Shown: positions 14,221-22,494, counted from the stretch's first letter. The stretch: 26,675 nt of DNA from RGIG4694 sp964501705 (GCA_964501705.1 CAZCUQ010000017.1:1-26675), one strand, 5' to 3'. Numbers and translations are program-made. The notes: generated by a model not told the origin, from the letters alone.

Positions 14221-15892
14221 ATTCGTCTCCGCCGAATCTCGCGCATATGCCGTCCTCGCCGCAGCATTCCGTCACGGTTTCCGCGATGCTTTTTATCGCA
14301 AAATCCCCCTCGTGATGACCGAATTTGTCGTTAATGTATTTAAGATTGTCAAGATCTATCGAGGAAACAAAAACATATCCTTTGCGAAGCAGCCTCATTT
14401 TTTCCTTTATTTTCATAAAGAATCCCCGTCGGTTCAGAAGACAGGTCATGCTGTCATGAATGAAAGCTTCTTCAAGACGGCTGTTTATGCTTACAAGCTG
14501 GTCGTTGACCCGCGTCAGATCAATTTTGTTCCTGACCGTATCAAAAGCGTGATTGAGCCTCATTGAAAAGAAATACAGCACCGAAAAATCAAGCGCTTCG
14601 GGGTTGAATGAAAGCGCAAGATATCCGTAAACCTTTTCCTGATATTTAAGCAGGAAGATAAGAGAGCAATAAGGATCCTCGGTGCGTATGCCGTCAATTA
14701 CGGATAAATCCCCGCAGGTAAATGAAACATCCGAATCTTCGGGCTTATTCGCCGAAAATGTTACAACGGTCCTCATTTTCTCTCCTATCGAGATATGCTT
14801 CGAGCAGTCGGATTTTTCATCCGCAAGAACGGAACTTCTGAGGTTTATTGACATTTTGGAAAAATAAAGCATTCCGATATACTTATCGATTGAAAACAAC
14901 GCGTCGCGCACGGTTGCCTTGCTTGTGACCGTGTCTGTCATACGGTTGAGATTCAGTGATAAATCATCTCTGGAACGAAGCTTGCAGCAGAGATCCATGA
15001 CCACTTCGTTTATGTTTTTGTAAACAAGAGGCATACATCTGCATGACTGGCTGAAAACCACATCGTAATCGATCTTTATTGTATCCGGGAGAGTTTTCCC
15101 CTCAAGGATCGAAATAACGGCTTCGACAGCGGCTCTTCCCGCTTTTTGACAGTNNNNNNNNNNTCTCGGATTGTGATATTTTTCCTGGGTTATTCCATCA
15201 AATCCCGATACCGCAATATCCTGCGGCACGGAAAGACCTCTTGCGACTATTTCGCGGCAGGCGCCTATAGCCATCAGATCGTTCGCGCAGATAACGGCTT
15301 CGGGGATACGCTCCGCGCCGTCAAGATATTTTTTCAACGCTTCTTCGGCGGGAAGATCCCAGAATTGTCCGTATCCCACCTTGTTTTCGTCAAAGGGAAT
15401 ATTATTTTCTTCAAGAACTTTTTTAAAAACGTCAAGTCTTTCCTCGGAGAAAGAATTTCCCTTAAATCCCGCAATGAAAAAAATATCTCTGAATTTATGA
15501 TATTCCACCATGTGACGGACGATCTTTTCAAAGCATCTTCCGTAGTCGAACAGGATATTTGTACAGCCCGAAAGCTCCTTATCTATGCTCACAACGGGAA
15601 TGCCCGCGTCCTTTGCCCGATTCACCGTTCTTTCAAGCTCCCGCTCTCCCTGAAAGGTTTCCGCGAGTATTATGGCGGCGCAGAATTTCCTGAAGTTTAT
15701 CAGTTCAAAAACGTTTTCGGAGATTTTCATATCGGAATCTTCATATCCGAAATCGGTAAAGGAATTGTAAATTACTGTGGAGAACCCGCAGAGCTTTGCC
15801 TCGGAGCAGACGGATTTTGTTATCTCACCTATCTTTTCATCATGTATTTTGCAAACGCAGACCGCTATCGGCTTATCCGTGATGTCAGACAT
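14165..15892 (-). CDS. LacI-type sugar-binding domain fused to GGDEF diguanylate cyclase (frameshifted near the end)
   Basis: 575 residues in this frame. Residues ~5-285 are a periplasmic-binding-protein fold of the LacI/GalR effector type (AIILAETFQGE, AGIPVVSIDKEL, AVICANDLMAIGACREI, DIAVSGFDGI) without a DNA-binding head, signal peptide or membrane segment, so it should be cytosolic. A linker region (~290-465) leads to a GGDEF domain with DLDNLKYINDKFGH (513-526) and GGDEF (554-558). The inhibitory site RxxD reads CGED, so product inhibition is probably absent. This frame stops early; the rest of the domain is in another frame. The start follows GGGAG with 8-nt spacing. Inferred role: make c-di-GMP in response to a sugar. 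Confidence 0.8.
   Translation of the reverse strand: MSDITDKPIAVCVCKIHDEKIGEITKSVCSEAKLCGFSTVIYNSFTDFGYEDSDMKISENVFELINFRKFCAAIILAETFQGERELERTVNRAKDAGIPVVSIDKELSGCTNILFDYGRCFEKIVRHMVEYHKFRDIFFIAGFKGNSFSEERLDVFKKVLEENNIPFDENKVGYGQFWDLPAEEALKKYLDGAERIPEAVICANDLMAIGACREIVARGLSVPQDIAVSGFDGITQEKYHNPRXXXXCQKAGRAAVEAVISILEGKTLPDTIKIDYDVVFSQSCRCMPLVYKNINEVVMDLCCKLRSRDDLSLNLNRMTDTVTSKATVRDALFSIDKYIGMLYFSKMSINLRSSVLADEKSDCSKHISIGEKMRTVVTFSANKPEDSDVSFTCGDLSVIDGIRTEDPYCSLIFLLKYQEKVYGYLALSFNPEALDFSVLYFFSMRLNHAFDTVRNKIDLTRVNDQLVSINSRLEEAFIHDSMTCLLNRRGFFMKIKEKMRLLRKGYVFVSSIDLDNLKYINDKFGHHEGDFAIKSIAETVTECCGEDGICARFGGDEFVAVIVCAEKLYRQALCS
15154..15163. other. Assembly gap (10 N) inside the sugar-binding domain
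   Basis: Ten N between the codons for HNPR and CQKAGRAA. LacI-type proteins usually have about eight residues here (as in PRLTTVRQD), and the same frame is open on both sides, so the real gap is probably longer than ten but equal to it modulo three. Confidence 0.9.
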
Positions 15893-15924
15893 TTTGAATT
15901 CTCCCTTATATGAAATATATAACT

Positions 15925-15930
15925 ATTATA
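15925..15930 (-). promoter_or_regulatory. Possible -10 box of the LacI-GGDEF gene
   Basis: Perfect TATAAT on the minus strand 33 bp before the start codon. No good -35 box is present 17 bp upstream, so it would be a weak or activator-dependent promoter. Bases 15940-16100 are AT-rich with nothing else recognisable. Confidence 0.35.
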
Positions 15931-16105
15931 TCGTCAAAATCAGATTAATTCTTTAATTTTTTCTGAATTAATAATTAACAATTTAAATAAAGGTGTTTTT
16001 CTTTCCGATATTATAAAAAAATGTCCGTTTATGTTAAATATTATTTAATAAAACGCACGGAAAAATTACAAATTATCTCAAAAAAACAGGCTTTCGCAAA
16101 GCTGC

Positions 16106-16134
16106 TTGACAAAAAAAATCAAACGTGCTATAAT
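16106..16134 (+). promoter_or_regulatory. Consensus promoter of the FecR-like gene pair
   Basis: Perfect TTGACA (16106-16111), 17-bp spacer, perfect TATAAT (16129-16134). The start should be near 16141, giving a leader of about 76 nt. Confidence 0.9.
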
Positions 16135-16151
16135 GTATTATGATTAAAATG

Positions 16152-16186
16152 GATTATTCCGCAAATTGCGTTTTTGCGGAATGATC
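16152..16186 (+). promoter_or_regulatory. Leader hairpin before the FecR-like gene
   Basis: GATTATTCCGCAA (16152-16164) pairs with TTGCGGAATGATC (16174-16186) through 13 pairs with one G-T wobble, loop of 9. No T run follows, so it is not a terminator. It would stand close to the 5' end of the mRNA, where hairpins often stabilise transcripts or take part in regulation. Confidence 0.55.
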
Positions 16187-16216
16187 ACCGCAAGACGCAG
16201 TCCGGGGAGTGTTGAT

Positions 16217-17407
16217 GTGAACAAGGTTCGGGAATTTCTTGAAGATCATCTCGGCGTTATCATCGCCGTGCTTATTGCGGCGGTCACGATAATTCTTACG
16301 GTTGTGATCTTTACCGTTTTCGTCGGCACAAATACCGACCGCAGACTTTATATAATGGAAGCCGCGGGCGGCGTTTCGGTCATAAGAGGAGACGGTCAGG
16401 CGGCTGTCGGCAGAAATACCGAAATAAAAAGCGGCGACGTCATCGTGACAAACGGCGAGGGAACTGTGAAAATAAAAGCGGAAAACGGAAAATACATATA
16501 TATTGAGCCGAATTCCACCGTTTACGTTGATTATTCCGAAAAAACAGAACACGGAAAAATTATCGTCAATATCTCCGACGGCGCTGTGGTCTGCCGTCTC
16601 GACAACAAGCTGAAAAACGACGCCGTTTTTCAGGTCAGAACTCCGAATTCCATAATTTCGGCGCAGGGTACCGTTTTCTGCGTGGATTTCTCCTTTCACA
16701 GCGAGTATCTCGGATATGAGGACGTTATGCTTACAAAGGTCTTTTCCGTCGAAAGTATGCTTGATCTGCAGCTGTTTAATAACGTCGGAGAAAAATCGGG
16801 AAAAATACAGCCTCTCGGCGAGGGCTTCGCCGCAGAACTTGTTTCGTCTCCCGCCTTTAACGGCTATACAAGTCTCAATCAGGAGTACAGCTTCACGGAG
16901 CTTTCATCGCATATGCTGCGAAGCCTTATACAGATAAGCGGAGAACGGAATATCCCCGCGTCTCTGAGCGATCTTACCGCAGCGTTCAACGCTGTATACG
17001 GCCGTGCGGAGGAAGAAACGGAAGAAATCATTTCCGTTCCCCCGGCAACCGTATCAACTTCGGAATATATCATCACAACGGCAGCGCCTCACGGGACTCT
17101 TCCCGATAATTCCGCGGAAGAAACGGCAGTCCCGACGGAGATCGTCACATCATACGAAACGGAAAGCGTTATTAATTCCGATACTGTCGGAACTTCACAA
17201 ACAACGGAAGAAACATCCGTCTCCTCTTCCCGACAAAGCGTTACGGGCGGAGTTACGGTAAGCTCTTCGCAGATAACATCCTCCGAGACAACCGAAGCAA
17301 CCGTTTCCGCAGCACCTCCCTCTTTTTCGGAGGTCACCCGCACGGGCGCGAACTGGTGGGAAATAACAAACACGCAGCTTTCTTCCGAATCGGAAACGGC
17401 TTCGTAA
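16217..17407 (+). CDS. FecR-like membrane-anchored protein with Ser/Thr/Glu-rich tail
   Basis: 396 residues from GTG 16217, preceded by GGGGAG with 7-nt spacing; a longer frame from TTG 16166 lies in the leader hairpin. A single membrane segment (~13-36, LGVIIAVLIAAVTIILTVV) anchors the protein. A FecR-type beta domain follows (~48-170): GGVSVIRGDG, IKSGDVIVTNGEGTVKI, IYIEPNSTVYV, and IISAQGTVFCVDF matching the family's AVRGTxFxV ending. The final ~130 residues are Ser/Thr/Glu-rich and probably disordered outside the membrane. There is no FecI sigma factor or FecA receptor, so the classical iron-dicitrate role does not apply. It is followed after 45 bp by a second FecR-like gene. Confidence 0.75.
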   Translation: MNKVREFLEDHLGVIIAVLIAAVTIILTVVIFTVFVGTNTDRRLYIMEAAGGVSVIRGDGQAAVGRNTEIKSGDVIVTNGEGTVKIKAENGKYIYIEPNSTVYVDYSEKTEHGKIIVNISDGAVVCRLDNKLKNDAVFQVRTPNSIISAQGTVFCVDFSFHSEYLGYEDVMLTKVFSVESMLDLQLFNNVGEKSGKIQPLGEGFAAELVSSPAFNGYTSLNQEYSFTELSSHMLRSLIQISGERNIPASLSDLTAAFNAVYGRAEEETEEIISVPPATVSTSEYIITTAAPHGTLPDNSAEETAVPTEIVTSYETESVINSDTVGTSQTTEETSVSSSRQSVTGGVTVSSSQITSSETTEATVSAAPPSFSEVTRTGANWWEITNTQLSSESETAS

Positions 17408-17452
17408 TACTATATTCTGATTTCTTTTTGAAACGGAAAGGAATAATTATAT

Positions 17453-19285
17453 ATGAAAAACATGAAAACAGCTGTGATCGCGGGAGCTGTCGCTCTTGCG
17501 GCCATTGTCTGCGCGGTTATAATCGTAGTCGGAAGCAGTGCTTCTCACGGTCTGTACATCTCCGCCGTGAGCGGCAATGTCAGCGTAAGCAATTCCAACG
17601 GCGGAGCTTCCGCCGCGGCAGCCGCCGATATGAAGCTTTCGCAGGGAGATATCGTCACCGTAAGCGAGGACGGCTCTTGTACGCTTATCTACCGCACAGG
17701 CAAAAACAAGGATACGAATTATATGGTTCTGCTCCCGAAATCGCAGGTGTTCGTCACCGACAGCTTTTCGGGAAAGGAAGACTCGGAGCTTTACCTTAAC
17801 AGAGGAACGGTCATCTCCAAAAACAGCGAGGATCTGGGTGCTTCGTCCGATATCCGCACATCCAATATGAAAGCAAGCTCAAAATGCGCGGTAAGCGTGA
17901 TTTCATACGTTACCGACGCCGAAAACACCTATACGGAAATTTCCTCCGTGGGAGGAAATGTCTACATACAGCTCTACGATGAACGCGGAGACGAGGTAAA
18001 CAAATCCGAACCGCTGGGCCCCGCAAGAAAAGCAAGGGTCGTCTCAGGCGAGGAAGGGCCTTATTTCGCATACCTTAACGAGCATCTCGATCTGTCCGAT
18101 TTCGATTCCCATGAGTTAAGGGAGCTTTTCGCCATTTCCTCGTATGTAAAGCTTGAATTCTCCTCAGAGGAAATAAAAGCTGCTTACGACGCGATACCGA
18201 GCGAAGAAAAAATCTCGGAGCCTATGGATCTTAACGAGGTAACTACCCCCGCAATAAGCGAGGCATCCGCAATTCAGACCGCTCATACCATTGCAACCGA
18301 TGAACTCGGCTTCGAAACAGACGAAACTACCATAATCACAAGCGAAACCGCGGTGACCGAATCCGATACATCGGAAACAGCGACCACAACAGCGACCGCT
18401 TCATCCGCAGCTGAGGAAACCGCCGAGACGGAAGCCCTCTCCGAAACTGCGGAGGATACCGAAACCGAAACGGCGGATACAGTCTATAACGATGACGAGG
18501 AATTTATGGACGATAAATATATCGTATATGTCGTTGTCGAGGGAGAAATAACCGAACAGGAGGTCGCTTACGGCAAAGACGCCGTTCAGCCCGCCGATCC
18601 GGTTATAGAGGGAAAGAAATTTGTCGGTTGGGACGGATCGTTTCTGAATATTACCTCCGATACCACTATCAGCGCGATTTTCGAGGATGAGAACATTTCA
18701 TCGGAAAGTACTTACGCATCCTCCGCCGACGGAACTCATACCGTAACTGTCATAATAGGCTCAAACGTTTCGGCTCAGACGGTAAACGACGGGGAAAGCG
18801 CTGTTATTCCCGCCGAAGTGACTGTTGACGGATATATCTTCAAGGGCTGGGATACCGATTTCTCCTGCGTAAAGAGCGATCTTACCGTGACCGCAGTACT
18901 TGAACCCGTTACCTGCAGCGTCAAGTTTATCGTGGACGGAATAAGCTACTATACAACGGTCGATTACGGAGGAACTGCGGCGGCTCCCGTGGCTCCCGAG
19001 ACAAATTCCGCAGGTCAGAAATTCATCGGCTGGGACAGAAGTCTCTCCGATATCACCGGAGATACCGTTATTACCGCAGTATTCTCAAGCGAGACGGCAG
19101 TAAAAAAATACACCGTTACATTTATAGTCGACGGAGTATCGTATACGCAGACGGTTGAAGAGGGAAAACCCGCAATAGCGCCCTCGGCTCCCGCCGTAAA
19201 CAGCGAGGGAAAAAGCTTCCTCGGCTGGGACAAAGACTATTCAAATATTACCTCGGATATGACAATAACTGCCGTTTATGGCTGA
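17453..19285 (+). CDS. FecR-like membrane-anchored protein with four InlB/Flg_new repeats
   Basis: 610 residues. A membrane segment (~7-27) is followed by a FecR-like domain (~34-160; GLYISAVSGNVSV, KLSQGDIVTVSEDGSCTLIY, LYLNRGTVISKN), a linker rich in Thr, Glu, Ser and Ala (~262-345), and four C-terminal repeats of the Listeria-Bacteroides (InlB B-repeat, Flg_new) type at ~356-410, 429-484, 488-544 and 553-609. Each repeat has a variant of Y.V.F.V.G, a conserved GWD (392, 465, 527, 591) and a closing T.TA.F/Y. No LPXTG or SLH anchor is seen, so the N-terminal helix is the anchor. GGAAAGGA precedes the ATG. It is probably surface-exposed and adhesive or structural; the ligand is unknown. A terminator follows. 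Confidence 0.8.
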   Translation: MKNMKTAVIAGAVALAAIVCAVIIVVGSSASHGLYISAVSGNVSVSNSNGGASAAAAADMKLSQGDIVTVSEDGSCTLIYRTGKNKDTNYMVLLPKSQVFVTDSFSGKEDSELYLNRGTVISKNSEDLGASSDIRTSNMKASSKCAVSVISYVTDAENTYTEISSVGGNVYIQLYDERGDEVNKSEPLGPARKARVVSGEEGPYFAYLNEHLDLSDFDSHELRELFAISSYVKLEFSSEEIKAAYDAIPSEEKISEPMDLNEVTTPAISEASAIQTAHTIATDELGFETDETTIITSETAVTESDTSETATTTATASSAAEETAETEALSETAEDTETETADTVYNDDEEFMDDKYIVYVVVEGEITEQEVAYGKDAVQPADPVIEGKKFVGWDGSFLNITSDTTISAIFEDENISSESTYASSADGTHTVTVIIGSNVSAQTVNDGESAVIPAEVTVDGYIFKGWDTDFSCVKSDLTVTAVLEPVTCSVKFIVDGISYYTTVDYGGTAAAPVAPETNSAGQKFIGWDRSLSDITGDTVITAVFSSETAVKKYTVTFIVDGVSYTQTVEEGKPAIAPSAPAVNSEGKSFLGWDKDYSNITSDMTITAVYG

Positions 19286-19347
19286 TATGACTTGTAATTA
19301 TGCAAAATATCTATAAAATTAAAGCTATTTTGGCTTGAATCATGTTG

Positions 19348-19390
19348 AAAATGCAGGAATTTTTAAAAAATCCTGCATTTTTCATTTTTT
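19348..19390 (+). terminator. Rho-independent terminator after the FecR pair
   Basis: AAAATGCAGGA (19348-19358) pairs with TCCTGCATTTT (19371-19381) around an A/T loop that can pair further, followed by TTCATTTTTT. Confidence 0.88.
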
Positions 19391-19393
19391 CTA

Positions 19394-19422
19394 TTGACAA
19401 ATAAAAACTTGTGTGATATCAT
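19394..19422 (+). promoter_or_regulatory. Promoter of glnN
   Basis: TTGACA (19394-19399), 17-bp spacer, extended -10 TG-A-TATCAT (19414-19422). A perfect TATAAT at 19422-19427 would need a 22-bp spacer. Transcription probably starts near 19429, leaving a leader of about 125 nt. Confidence 0.7.
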
Positions 19423-19445
19423 ATAATCATAAAGAAAATACAAAA

Positions 19446-19505
19446 GAGCAACGGCGCTCATAAAAAGCTTCCCTTTCAGGCGAGGCTTTTAAAGGGCGTC
19501 TTTTT
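19446..19505 (+). promoter_or_regulatory. Structured glnN leader, candidate ANTAR-type antiterminator
   Basis: Hairpin 1 is GAGC (19446-19449) with GCTC (19456-19459) around the hexaloop AACGGC, which has A at position 1 and G at position 4 as in known ANTAR-protein target loops. Hairpin 2 is AAAAGCTTC (19463-19471) with GAGGCTTTT (19482-19490). An alternative pairing, CCCTTT (19471-19476) with AAAGGG (19491-19496), excludes hairpin 2 and is followed by a T run (19501-19505). Hairpin 2 does not have a canonical hexaloop, so the ANTAR assignment is tentative. No ANTAR regulator is in the window. Confidence 0.45.
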
Positions 19506-19554
19506 GTGTTTTTATGATTTTTTTGCCGCTCCGACGCGGAGAAAGGAAATTATT

Positions 19555-21639
19555 ATGCAAAAGTTACCCGAATACTTCGCCTGCAATGTTTTTAATGAAA
19601 CAGTCATGAAAGAGAAGCTCCCGAAAAACATCTATAAATCGCTTCTTAAAACGAAAACTCTCGGTGTTCCTCTCGATCCCGACGCTGCGGAAGTCATTGC
19701 CTCCGCTATGAAGGATTGGGCTGTGGAAAAGGGAGCTACACATTATACTCACTGGTTTCATCCGATGACGGGACTCTCCGCCGAAAAGCACGATTCCTTT
19801 ATTTCTCCCATACCCGGAGGAAAGGTGATTATGGAATTTTCGGGCAAGGAGCTTGTAAAGGGCGAGCCTGACGCTTCAAGCTTTCCGTCGGGCGGACTCC
19901 GCGCTACCTTTGAAGCAAGAGGCTATACCGCCTGGGATCCCACATCTCCCGCTTTTATAAAAGACAATACGCTTTACATACCCACCGCATTCTGTTCCTA
20001 TACGGGACAGATACTTGACAAAAAAACTCCGCTTTTGCGTTCCATGGACGTTATCTCGGAGCAGGCGGTGAGAATTCTTCGCCTTTTCGGAAACACATCC
20101 TCTGCGAGAGTTACCACTACGGTAGGCCCCGAACAGGAATACTTCCTCGTTGACAAGAAGCTTTATGACAGAAGAAAAGATCTTATCTTTACGGGAAGAA
20201 CTCTCTTCGGCGCTAAGGCGCCCAAGGGTCAGGAACTTGAGGATCACTATTTCGGAAACATAAAGACAAGAGTACAGGAATATATGAAGGATCTCGACGA
20301 GGAGCTGTGGAAACTCGGAATCCTCGCCAAGACCGAGCATAACGAGGTCGCGCCCGCACAGCATGAGCTTGCTCCGATCTTCATGACATCGAACGTCGCG
20401 GCGGATCACAATGCTCTCACCATGGAGATCATGAAGAAAACAGCGTTAAAGCACGGTCTTGTGTGTCTCCTCCACGAAAAGCCTTTCGCGGGAGTAAACG
20501 GTTCGGGAAAGCATAACAACTGGTCGATTTCCACGAACGACGGACAGAATCTGCTTGACCCCGGTTCAAATCCGAAGGACAATATCCAGTTCCTTACATT
20601 TCTTATCGCGGTAATAAAAGCTGTTCATGAGTACAGCGATCTTCTTCGCATTTCCGTTGCGAGCGCGGGCAACGATCACCGTCTCGGAGCGAACGAGGCT
20701 CCTCCCGCGATCATTTCCATGTTTGTCGGAGACGATCTTCAGTCTATTCTCGACGGTCTTGAAAGCGGAAACATGATAACAAGAAACGCCGACAAGGAAT
20801 TTGTCATTGCCGTAGACGCTCTGCTTAATTTCCCGAAGGATTCCACGGATCGCAACAGAACATCTCCGTTTGCTTTCACAGGAAACAAATTTGAATTTCG
20901 CAGTCTCGGTTCGTCTGATTCGATCGCCTGCACAAATACTATCCTCAATACTATCGTTGCGAATTCTCTCAAGGAATTTGCCGACAGGTTGGAGGGAAGC
21001 TCCGATTTCACAGCGGATCTCAACAAGCTTCTCAAGGAAACATACATTGCTCATAAAGCGATTATTTTCAACGGCAACGGCTACGACGAGTCATGGGTAA
21101 AGGAAGCGGAAAAGAGAGGTCTTCCGAACTACGCCACGACTGTAGACGCGCTTCCGCACTATACGGACGAAAAGAACGTTGAACTTTTCAAAAAATTCGG
21201 CGTTTACACAAAAGAAGAGCTTGAATCCAGACAGGAGATACTTCTTGAAAATTATTATAAAGTCCTTAACATTGAAGCTCTTACGATGGTAGATATGGCA
21301 AGGAAACAGATCATTCCCGCAGGCATAGAGTTCGCCGGGATGCTTTCCGATACGGTTATTTCCAAAAAGACGGCGGGTGTGGACAGCGAGGTCGAGCTTG
21401 CCCTCGCGAACAAGGTGAGCGAGCTTACCAAAAACATTGTCGGAGCAGCCGAAAGGATCGATTTGCTTCTTGTTGAAGCGGGAGGCACCGAGGGAGTATT
21501 ATCCACAGCGGAATTCTTCCGCAGTCAGGTATTTCCCGCTATGCAGACTCTTCGCGGATTTGCCGATGAGCTTGAGACGATAACTCCCGAAAAGATATGG
21601 CCGATGCCGACGTATTCCGAGCTTCTTTTCTCAGTGTGA
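19555..21639 (+). CDS. glnN: Glutamine synthetase type III
   Basis: Makes glutamine from glutamate, ammonia and ATP; the GSIII class forms large dodecamers and is typical of Bacteroidetes, cyanobacteria and rumen or gut Clostridia. The 694-residue protein has the GSIII N-terminal FPSGGLRATFEARGYTAWD, VGPEQEYFLVD, EHNEVAPAQHELAPIF, GVNGSGKHNNWSIS with metal and glutamate contacts, and RTSPFAFTGNKFEFR. Start is ATG 19555, preceded by AAAGGA; the longer frame from 19504 runs through the leader and is not used. It is monocistronic, with its own promoter, structured leader and terminator. Confidence 0.97.
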   Translation: MQKLPEYFACNVFNETVMKEKLPKNIYKSLLKTKTLGVPLDPDAAEVIASAMKDWAVEKGATHYTHWFHPMTGLSAEKHDSFISPIPGGKVIMEFSGKELVKGEPDASSFPSGGLRATFEARGYTAWDPTSPAFIKDNTLYIPTAFCSYTGQILDKKTPLLRSMDVISEQAVRILRLFGNTSSARVTTTVGPEQEYFLVDKKLYDRRKDLIFTGRTLFGAKAPKGQELEDHYFGNIKTRVQEYMKDLDEELWKLGILAKTEHNEVAPAQHELAPIFMTSNVAADHNALTMEIMKKTALKHGLVCLLHEKPFAGVNGSGKHNNWSISTNDGQNLLDPGSNPKDNIQFLTFLIAVIKAVHEYSDLLRISVASAGNDHRLGANEAPPAIISMFVGDDLQSILDGLESGNMITRNADKEFVIAVDALLNFPKDSTDRNRTSPFAFTGNKFEFRSLGSSDSIACTNTILNTIVANSLKEFADRLEGSSDFTADLNKLLKETYIAHKAIIFNGNGYDESWVKEAEKRGLPNYATTVDALPHYTDEKNVELFKKFGVYTKEELESRQEILLENYYKVLNIEALTMVDMARKQIIPAGIEFAGMLSDTVISKKTAGVDSEVELALANKVSELTKNIVGAAERIDLLLVEAGGTEGVLSTAEFFRSQVFPAMQTLRGFADELETITPEKIWPMPTYSELLFSV

Positions 21640-21708
21640 CGAATCCTTTCGCGTCGGACTGCTTTTGATTTGATTTTACAGTAAACCAAACAGCAATTTG
21701 TATTTACG

Positions 21709-21747
21709 CCTGCACAAAAGTTATTTAAATTTTTGTGCAGGTTTTTT
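21709..21747 (+). terminator. Rho-independent terminator after glnN
   Basis: CCTGCACAAAA (21709-21719) pairs with TTTTGTGCAGG (21731-21741) around an 11-nt loop, followed by six T. Confidence 0.92.
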
Positions 21748-21853
21748 ATATATCCGCTCAATTTTTTTTCCTGTAATAAATTTTTCTTGCCCGTCAATAA
21801 TAATTTTGCGGAATAAAAATTCTGCGGAAAAAGTACGAAAGGAGACAAGTATT

Positions 21854-22285
21854 ATGAGAACGACCGATACCGATGTCGAAAATGCTCTTTTTCAAAATGC
21901 TTCAATGGGAGTTTCATCAATAAGACAGGTTCTTCCGAAGGTTCACAGCAAGGATCTCAAAGGCGAACTTATACGTCAGCTGAATTACTATCACGACGAA
22001 TCAAATACTGCCGTAAGCGAGCTTAAATCCGCAAATATCAAGCCGAAGCAGGAATCGCTCATGGCAAGAGCTATGGCTAAGGCGGGAATCGCCTTTAATC
22101 TTGCCAAGGATAATTCCACGGCAAATATCGCCGAAATGATGATCCAGGGAACAAATATGGGAATCATTAATGTAAACCGCGCTCTTAACGGCTCCAAAAA
22201 CCTGTCACCCGACGCGGCAAAACAGGCTAAGAAAATGCTCGTCGGCGAACAACAGTATATCGATTCTTTGAAAAAATACCTTTGA
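21854..22285 (+). CDS. Small helical protein, possible ferritin-like four-helix bundle
   Basis: 143 residues starting at ATG 21854 after AAAGGAG; a longer open frame from 21698 runs through the glnN terminator and is rejected. The protein is predicted almost entirely helical, with about four amphipathic helices (~6-28, 33-60, 67-104, 118-142), and has no signal or membrane segment. Acidic and His residues at helix positions (Glu38, His47, Glu95, Glu132) could be ferritin-like ligands, but I see no full ExxH signature, and this is only a suggestion. I do not recognise the family. A 52-codon gene follows 5 bp downstream. No convincing promoter was seen at 21748-21853. Confidence 0.75.
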   Translation: MRTTDTDVENALFQNASMGVSSIRQVLPKVHSKDLKGELIRQLNYYHDESNTAVSELKSANIKPKQESLMARAMAKAGIAFNLAKDNSTANIAEMMIQGTNMGIINVNRALNGSKNLSPDAAKQAKKMLVGEQQYIDSLKKYL

Positions 22286-22290
22286 CGCTT

Positions 22291-22449
22291 ATGAATAAAA
22301 GACTGAAAAAAAAGAAGAAAAAAATTACGGGAACTTTCTATACAAACTCCATTACCGACAACAAAGAAACCAAAAACGGCGAAATAATCAATGCTCACAG
22401 AGCAAACGCCGTTTACGCGAGAGAAACCTCCGAAAACATCAGACTTTAA
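22291..22449 (+). CDS. Small basic protein, 52 residues, unknown
   Basis: ATG 22291 to TAA 22447-22449, five bases after the previous stop. The protein opens with a lysine-rich stretch (MNKRLKKKKKK) and continues with polar residues (TGTFYTNSITDN, INAHRANAVYARE). There is no Shine-Dalgarno of its own, so translation would be coupled to the upstream gene. Codon use resembles neighbouring genes and the frame ends just before a strong terminator, supporting a real gene. Function unknown. Confidence 0.55.
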   Translation: MNKRLKKKKKKITGTFYTNSITDNKETKNGEIINAHRANAVYARETSENIRL

Positions 22450-22452
22450 AGA

Positions 22453-22494
22453 AAATTTTTCCCCGGCGTCTGATTTGACGCCGGGGAAAAATTT
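22453..22494. terminator. Strong bidirectional terminator
   Basis: An 18-bp perfect stem: 22453-22470 (AAATTTTTCCCCGGCGTC) with 22477-22494, loop TGATTT. The A/T-rich outer stem gives a T tract in both directions, serving the small plus-strand genes and the convergent ABC exporter operon. Confidence 0.92.

Noticed and set aside
15146..15913. 255-codon open frame on the plus strand opposite the LacI-GGDEF gene
   Set aside because: Runs through the N gap and is antisense to a recognised domain; no start signals.
16154..16699. 181-codon open frame on the minus strand opposite the FecR-like gene
   Set aside because: Shadow frame; the plus-strand FecR domain and promoter explain the region.
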